Positions 5,309-8,670 of a stretch of 8,670 nt of DNA are shown here, one piece after another. Numbering within the stretch: position 1 is the first letter of the stretch; every line of letters begins with the position of its first letter. A program made the position numbers and the translations under genes. This DNA comes from Nitrososphaerota archaeon (GTDB taxonomy: Archaea > Thermoproteota > Nitrososphaeria > Nitrososphaerales > Gagatemarchaeaceae): positions 1 to 8,670 of the forward strand of contig VBPQ01000042.1 in the NCBI GenBank assembly GCA_005877185.1, in the 5' to 3' direction. A model generated the notes under the pieces. The model made no database searches, was not told the origin of the DNA, and saw only the letters and a list, made by a program, of their open reading frames with translations.

Positions 5309-7477
5309 GTGAGCCAGCAGCAAGTCCAGGTTAAGGTTCTCGAGGCATACACTCGCGATGTAGGTAGGGGTGTGGCAAGGCTAGACTATGACGCGATGGA
5401 CGGGTTGGACGCGTCAACGGGAGACGTAATTGATATCAAAGGAAAGAGGCGCACAGTCGCGAAGTGCTTCTCTCTCTACCCCTCGGACGAGGGCAAAGGA
5501 ATGGTAAGGATCGACGGTCTCATCAGGAACAACGCTGGCGTCGCTATCGGTGACATGGTCATCGTAAGGAAAGTCAAGGCCCCACCAGCAGAGAAGGTTG
5601 TGGTCGCTCCACTTGATGCGGTACCGCCTATCGACGAGAGATACTTGGCGGATGCCCTCGAGAGCGTCCCGGTTACGAAGGGGGATAACGTGATTGTACC
5701 CTACTTCGGTGGGAGGCTCACTTTCCAAGTTATCGGAGTAAGTCCTCTCGCAGATGCAGCGCTGATAACTCAGAGAACGGTCTTCGTCGTTTCGGAGAAG
5801 GGCAAAGCTCCGAGGGGGGTACCTCAAGTTACTTACGAAGATATCGGTGGCATAAAGGACGAGATTCAGAAGGTAAGGGAGATGATCGAGCTCCCGCTGA
5901 GACATCCGGAGATTTTCGAGAAGTTGGGTGTTGAAGCACCGAAGGGAGTTCTCCTCTACGGTGCTCCGGGAACCGGCAAGACACTTCTTGCAAAGGCCGT
6001 AGCTACTGAGAGCAGCGCTCACTTCATTCCGATAGGTGGTCCGGAGATCATGAGCAAGTTCTACGGTGAATCAGAGGCAAGACTCAGAGAGATATTCAAG
6101 GAGGCCAAGGAGAAATCTCCTACAATCATCTTCATCGACGAAATTGATTCGATAGCTCCAAAGCGCGAGGAGGTAACAGGAGAAGTCGAGAGGAGAGTTG
6201 TCAGCCAGCTCCTCTCCCTGATGGATGGTCTCGAAGCAAGGGGCAAAATCATAGTGATAGCCGCTACCAACCGCCCCAACGCAATAGACCCCGCTCTCCG
6301 AAGACCGGGCAGGTTCGACAGGGAGATCGAGATTAGGGTCCCGAACAAGAGGGGAAGATACGAGATACTGCAGATCCACACGCGTCACATGCCACTGGAG
6401 CAGGACGTTGACCTTGAGAAGCTCGCCTCGGTATCGCACGGGTTCGTCGGGGCTGACCTCGAGTATCTTTGCAAAGAGGCTGCAATGAAGACTCTCAGAA
6501 GGGTGCTACCAGAGCTGAAGCTGGAGGAAGCGAAATTAAGCCCCGAGATACTCGACAAACTGATTGTCACAGGGGACGACTTCGAGAACTCTCTGAAAGA
6601 TATCACGCCATCCGCAATGAGAGAAGTGTTTCTTGAAACGCCAGACGTGAAGTGGTATGAGATCGGAGGGCTGGAGAGCGTCAAGAGGGAGCTCCAAGAG
6701 GCGGTAGAGTGGCCACTGAGATATCCTGAGCTCTACAAGACAATCGGCTACAACATGCCAAGGGGAATCCTTCTATTTGGTCCTTCGGGGACAGGAAAGA
6801 CGCTACTGGCAAAGGCGGTGGCGACAGAAAGCGAAGCGAACTTCATCAGCGTTAAGGGCCCAGAGTTGCTCAGCAAGTGGGTGGGTGAATCGGAAAGGGG
6901 AGTGCGAGAGGTCTTTAGACGGGCAAGACAAGCCGCTCCTTGCATAATCTTCTTCGACGAGATTGATTCGGTCGCGCCAACGAGAGGGATGGGCGGGGGC
7001 AGCATGGTAACGGAGCGAGTCGTCAGTCAGCTTCTGACAGAGCTCGACGGAATACAGGCGCTTCAGGGGGTCGTTGTACTAGCTGCAACCAACAGGATCG
7101 ACATGGTCGACACAGCACTTTTGAGGGCAGGGCGTTTCGATAAGATAATCAGCATACCTCTCCCCGACAAGGACGCGAGGAAACAGACACTCCAGATACA
7201 TATGAAGGGGAAGCCGATCTCAAAGGAGGTAGAGGTCGGACGTCTCGTTGAGATGACCGTGGGATTCAGCGGAGCGGACTTGGCTGCACTGGTGAACACG
7301 GCAGTCTCGATAGTTCTGCAAGCCTACATCGCCAAGTATCCGAGGCCCGAGGACGCGAAGAAGCACCTGTATGAACCGATCGTAACCTACGAGCACTTCC
7401 AAGAGGCAGACAAGAAAGTGAGGTCTTCCAAGGAGAGCAACCCGATGGAGAAGGTCGCGGTGCCTTACTACAGGTAA
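5309..7477 (+). CDS. cdc48: Cdc48/VAT (p97-like) double AAA+ ATPase
   Basis: A 722-aa archaeal Cdc48/VAT unfoldase: a cytoplasmic hexamer that threads proteins through its pore with ATP and can feed the 20S proteasome. Residues 1-170 form the double-psi-barrel and four-stranded N-domain (KVLEAYTRDVGRGVARLD near the start). D1 has Walker A GAPGTGKT (218-225; usually GPPGTGKT), pore loop FYG (251-253), Walker B IIFIDE (273-278), sensor N321 and arginine fingers R332/R335. D2 has Walker A GPSGTGKT (491-498), pore loop WVG (524-526), Walker B IIFFDE (546-551), sensor N595 and R606/R609 in RAGR (commonly RPGR). The final YYR is an HbYX motif, which docks such ATPases on the proteasome alpha-ring and opens its gate. 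I start at GTG 5309 because of the GGTGAT site, the TATA-like box and the family-like N-terminus; TTG 5270 would add 13 unsupported residues. All catalytic residues are present. A zinc-ribbon gene follows after 17 nt. Confidence 0.95.
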   Translation: MSQQQVQVKVLEAYTRDVGRGVARLDYDAMDGLDASTGDVIDIKGKRRTVAKCFSLYPSDEGKGMVRIDGLIRNNAGVAIGDMVIVRKVKAPPAEKVVVAPLDAVPPIDERYLADALESVPVTKGDNVIVPYFGGRLTFQVIGVSPLADAALITQRTVFVVSEKGKAPRGVPQVTYEDIGGIKDEIQKVREMIELPLRHPEIFEKLGVEAPKGVLLYGAPGTGKTLLAKAVATESSAHFIPIGGPEIMSKFYGESEARLREIFKEAKEKSPTIIFIDEIDSIAPKREEVTGEVERRVVSQLLSLMDGLEARGKIIVIAATNRPNAIDPALRRPGRFDREIEIRVPNKRGRYEILQIHTRHMPLEQDVDLEKLASVSHGFVGADLEYLCKEAAMKTLRRVLPELKLEEAKLSPEILDKLIVTGDDFENSLKDITPSAMREVFLETPDVKWYEIGGLESVKRELQEAVEWPLRYPELYKTIGYNMPRGILLFGPSGTGKTLLAKAVATESEANFISVKGPELLSKWVGESERGVREVFRRARQAAPCIIFFDEIDSVAPTRGMGGGSMVTERVVSQLLTELDGIQALQGVVVLAATNRIDMVDTALLRAGRFDKIISIPLPDKDARKQTLQIHMKGKPISKEVEVGRLVEMTVGFSGADLAALVNTAVSIVLQAYIAKYPRPEDAKKHLYEPIVTYEHFQEADKKVRSSKESNPMEKVAVPYYR

Positions 7478-7494
7478 GGCGGTAAAAACAATCT

Positions 7495-7623
7495 GTGTTA
7501 GAGTTGGTTCGTTGTAGTAAATGTAGAAAAAAAGCGGTGGAGATGAGAACTAAAGGAAGCCTTGTTCTAGTTTGTACCGGTTGTAATAATTACACCAGTG
7601 AATGTACATGTTCAACAAGCTAA
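7495..7623 (+). CDS. 42-aa zinc-ribbon protein downstream of cdc48
   Basis: A very short gene of GTG plus 41 codons. It carries C7-x2-C10 (RCSKCRKK) and C27-x2-C30 (VCTGCNNY), separated by 16 residues containing the strand pair AVEMRTKGSLVLV. This is the classic single zinc-ribbon layout. A further C37-T-C39 lies at the C-terminus (ECTCSTS). Zinc ribbons of this size in archaea are usually nucleic-acid- or protein-binding adaptors; no function can be named. The start is uncertain: GTG 7495 or TTG 7504 would serve, whereas the first in-frame ATG (7543) would lose the first CxxC. With 17 nt after the cdc48 stop and no clear promoter of its own, it is probably co-transcribed with cdc48. Confidence 0.65.
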   Translation: MLELVRCSKCRKKAVEMRTKGSLVLVCTGCNNYTSECTCSTS

Positions 7624-7745
7624 GTACCGCATTAGTTCAAGAACGATCTTTCCCAGAGGAAGCACGTAGAACCTATGGCCTTCGGGTATGCAGTACAACG
7701 ATGAGGAATCTTCAGCGTGTAGTCTGCGACCCTGACCTGAAAGAG

Positions 7746-7753
7746 ATAATTAT
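7746..7753 (+). promoter_or_regulatory. TATA-like box before the 53-aa helical protein
   Basis: ATAATTAT, centred 28 nt upstream of TTG 7778, fits a leaderless start for the short Lys/Glu-rich frame that follows. Confidence 0.35.
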
Positions 7754-7777
7754 GGCGCAACGACGGCACTTCCGAAG

Positions 7778-7939
7778 TTGTCCGATTACGAAGTAGAAGA
7801 AGCGAAACTGAGGAAGTTATACGACCAAGCGCGCGCACAAGGAAATAGGAAGAAGAAGAAGGAATACAAGGAAAAGATTGCCGAGCTAAACCGACTCCGC
7901 AAGTACGAACAGCGAGAAAGTAATAAATCCAAAAACTAG
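7778..7939 (+). CDS. Putative 53-aa Lys/Glu-rich helical protein
   Basis: Not recognised. From TTG 7778 the frame reads LSDYEVEEAKLRKLYDQARA and continues through a basic KKKKEYKEKIAELNRLRKYE to a TAG. It is strongly charged, contains no proline and spaces its Leu/Ile/Tyr residues like an amphipathic or coiled-coil helix. Support is a TATA-like box at the leaderless distance and helix-like composition; against it are a TTG start, no Shine-Dalgarno site and small size. The frame extends upstream to a TGA (7733-7735) without an ATG or GTG. It may be a real microprotein or the C-terminal piece of a decayed gene whose front lies in another frame (7602-7770). Confidence 0.4.
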   Translation: MSDYEVEEAKLRKLYDQARAQGNRKKKKEYKEKIAELNRLRKYEQRESNKSKN

Positions 7940-8057
7940 CGATTCCTGGTACTACTCTTCTCTTAGAATCAAGGTCTGTAAAGTCTGCGGTTGACGTAGG
8001 CTTCGCGGAGCGCTCGACCAACCGAAGGCTTGACAGGGCCGCTAGCGAGCTGCAAAG

Positions 8058-8064
8058 AATTTAA
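8058..8064 (+). promoter_or_regulatory. BRE/TATA promoter of the 31-aa basic peptide gene
   Basis: GCAAAGAATTTAAG contains a purine-rich BRE-like part followed by AATTTAA, centred 26-27 nt before ATG 8088. This is an archaeal leaderless promoter layout and is the main support for so short a gene. Confidence 0.5.
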
Positions 8065-8087
8065 GCAACGCAGAAGGTTACGATCAC

Positions 8088-8183
8088 ATGGCGAGATTGA
8101 AGAAGAAGGTCAAGAAGAAGGCTCCCAAGCGAAAGACAACCAAGAAGGCGGCTCCGGCTGCTTCCCAACCTGCAACCACATAA
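8088..8183 (+). CDS. 31-aa lysine/alanine-rich basic peptide
   Basis: A tiny gene, ATG to TAA, starting MARLKKKVKKKAPKRK and ending AAPAASQPATT. It has ten Lys, two Arg and no acidic residue. The Lys/Ala/Pro/Thr composition resembles histone H1 tails and the basic tails of bacterial DNA-binding proteins, so nucleic-acid binding is plausible; no folded domain or known family can be claimed. The promoter fits a leaderless ATG, and an 8-bp hairpin plus T5 follow the stop. About 310 bp downstream begins a methyltransferase resembling archaeal protein-lysine methyltransferases, so a substrate relationship is an attractive but unproven idea. Ribosomal or nucleoid-associated roles are alternatives. 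Confidence 0.55.
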   Translation: MARLKKKVKKKAPKRKTTKKAAPAASQPATT

Positions 8184-8466
8184 GGCGCTCATCGGGCTTG
8201 TACAACCACATCCTGTGGTTGAGGGCAGATGGGTCCACCTCCTACTTTTTGTTACGTAAGAGATAGCGCCCTACCGGCTCCCAGGAGGGTTCGCCAGCAG
8301 GCATTTCTTCAGGTCGCCCCTCCCCAACTCAGGATTCTTTCTCAGGAGGCTTCAATTCCGAGGAGCCCAGGCGTCTGGGGATGCGGACTTCCTTTAGGCT
8401 CCACGTTTCGATTTCATCTACAGTCTTGACGAACAGCTCACGGCGCGAACCCTGCCACCTCGATGC
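8184..8466. other. Intergenic stretch between the basic peptide and methyltransferase genes
   Basis: Apart from the hairpin and T5, no confident gene is present. A minus-strand frame (8466 down to 8242) reads coherently but has one in-frame TGA (8329-8331) and no ATG, GTG or TTG near its beginning; it is treated as a possible decayed gene in the findings. Confidence 0.4.
8203..8250 (+). terminator. 8-bp hairpin and T5 run after the basic peptide gene
   Basis: CAACCACA (8203-8210), loop TCC, TGTGGTTG (8214-8221): a perfect 8-bp stem with a 3-nt loop, starting 19 nt after the peptide's stop codon. TTTTT follows at 8246-8250. Archaeal termination depends mainly on T-runs, so the T5 may be the terminator and the hairpin an RNA 3' structure. 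The left arm is also duplicated at 8173-8181 over the last codons of the gene. Confidence 0.4.
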
Positions 8467-8474
8467 TTATCTAA
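8467..8474 (+). promoter_or_regulatory. TATA-like box of the methyltransferase gene
   Basis: TTATCTAA, centred 26-27 nt before ATG 8497, at the leaderless distance. It favours ATG 8497 over the overlapping out-of-frame ATG at 8493. Confidence 0.5.
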
Positions 8475-8496
8475 GGGAAGAGACCGCTTGGCATGA

Positions 8497-8670
8497 ATGA
8501 ATTATACCGAACCATACGTCCCGACTCCAGAAGACATCATACCAAAGATGCTAACCTTGGCCTCTGTAATGCCAGAAGAGATGGTGTTCGACCTCGGCTC
8601 GGGCGACGGCAGAATACTGATAACGGCAGCCAAGGACTTTCATGCCAGAGTGGTGGGAGTAGAGGTTCGG
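8497..8670 (+). CDS. Class I SAM methyltransferase, aKMT-like (partial, runs off the window)
   Basis: The first 58 residues of a SAM-dependent methyltransferase cut by the window end. It starts MNYTEPYVPTPEDIIPKML, followed by motif I VFDLGSGDGRILITAAKDF (residues 32-50; the glycine loop binds SAM) and the acidic end of strand 2, VVGVEV. The YVPTPE...ML...DLGSGDGR...AVGVE combination is that of the small archaeal lysine methyltransferases (aKMT, known in Sulfolobus to methylate lysines of several proteins including Cren7, and related to the Dot1-like fold). Related small archaeal methyltransferases share motif I, so the substrate is inferred, not shown. The usual length is about 160 residues, so roughly 100 lie beyond the window. 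TATA spacing supports a leaderless ATG. Confidence 0.85.
   Translation, partial: MNYTEPYVPTPEDIIPKMLTLASVMPEEMVFDLGSGDGRILITAAKDFHARVVGVEVR

Noticed and set aside
7985..8050. GC-rich stretch with short inverted repeats (GGTTG/CAACC, GAGCGCTC, CGCTAGCG), considered as a tRNA or other structured RNA
   Set aside because: No tRNA T-loop or anticodon arm can be built, and the stems are short and mutually inconsistent.

Overview
The window is archaeal and most likely from the Nitrososphaeria (Thaumarchaeota) or a close relative. The main evidence is the Cdc48/VAT-type double AAA+ ATPase at 5309-7477: its N-domain phrasing (VKVLEAYTRDVGRGVARLD), the GPSGTGKT Walker A of D2 and the ...YYR C-terminus resemble thaumarchaeal VAT proteins as I remember them (no search was run). 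Several genes have a TATA-like box centred about 26-28 nt upstream of the start codon, which is the archaeal leaderless-transcript arrangement. Composition is near 50% GC, and GTG/TTG starts appear common.

Left part (1-1848). A small Cys/His-rich protein (214-474, minus) lies downstream of a small nitroreductase-family flavoprotein (516-1022, minus). A YgjP/DUF45-type metallopeptidase (1159-1848, plus) is transcribed divergently from the nitroreductase. The 136-bp gap between the last two holds one TATA-like box for each direction.

Decayed middle (1925-4357). A saccharopine-dehydrogenase-like gene is broken by about five frameshifts and two in-frame stops, both where tyrosine is expected. 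A ureohydrolase (agmatinase/arginase family) keeps only its N-terminal third and none of its metal-binding motifs. Between them lies an intact minus-strand gene for a protein with a repeated acidic N-tail, a PH/GRAM-like segment and a C-terminal winged-helix-like segment. An unrecognised 100-aa protein follows at 4454-4756. A 552-bp stretch without a confident gene (4757-5308) leads to cdc48.

Right part (5309-8670). The Cdc48 ATPase ends in a proteasome-docking HbYX motif. It is followed by three very short genes that are easy to miss: a 42-aa zinc-ribbon protein 17 nt after cdc48, a 53-aa Lys/Glu-rich helical protein, and a 31-aa peptide with 12 basic and no acidic residues. The window ends inside a class I SAM methyltransferase resembling archaeal protein-lysine methyltransferases (aKMT). 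A tiny lysine-rich peptide directly upstream of a probable lysine methyltransferase is the most interesting context here, although a substrate relationship is only inference.

No tRNA, rRNA, CRISPR array, insertion sequence or replication origin was recognised.
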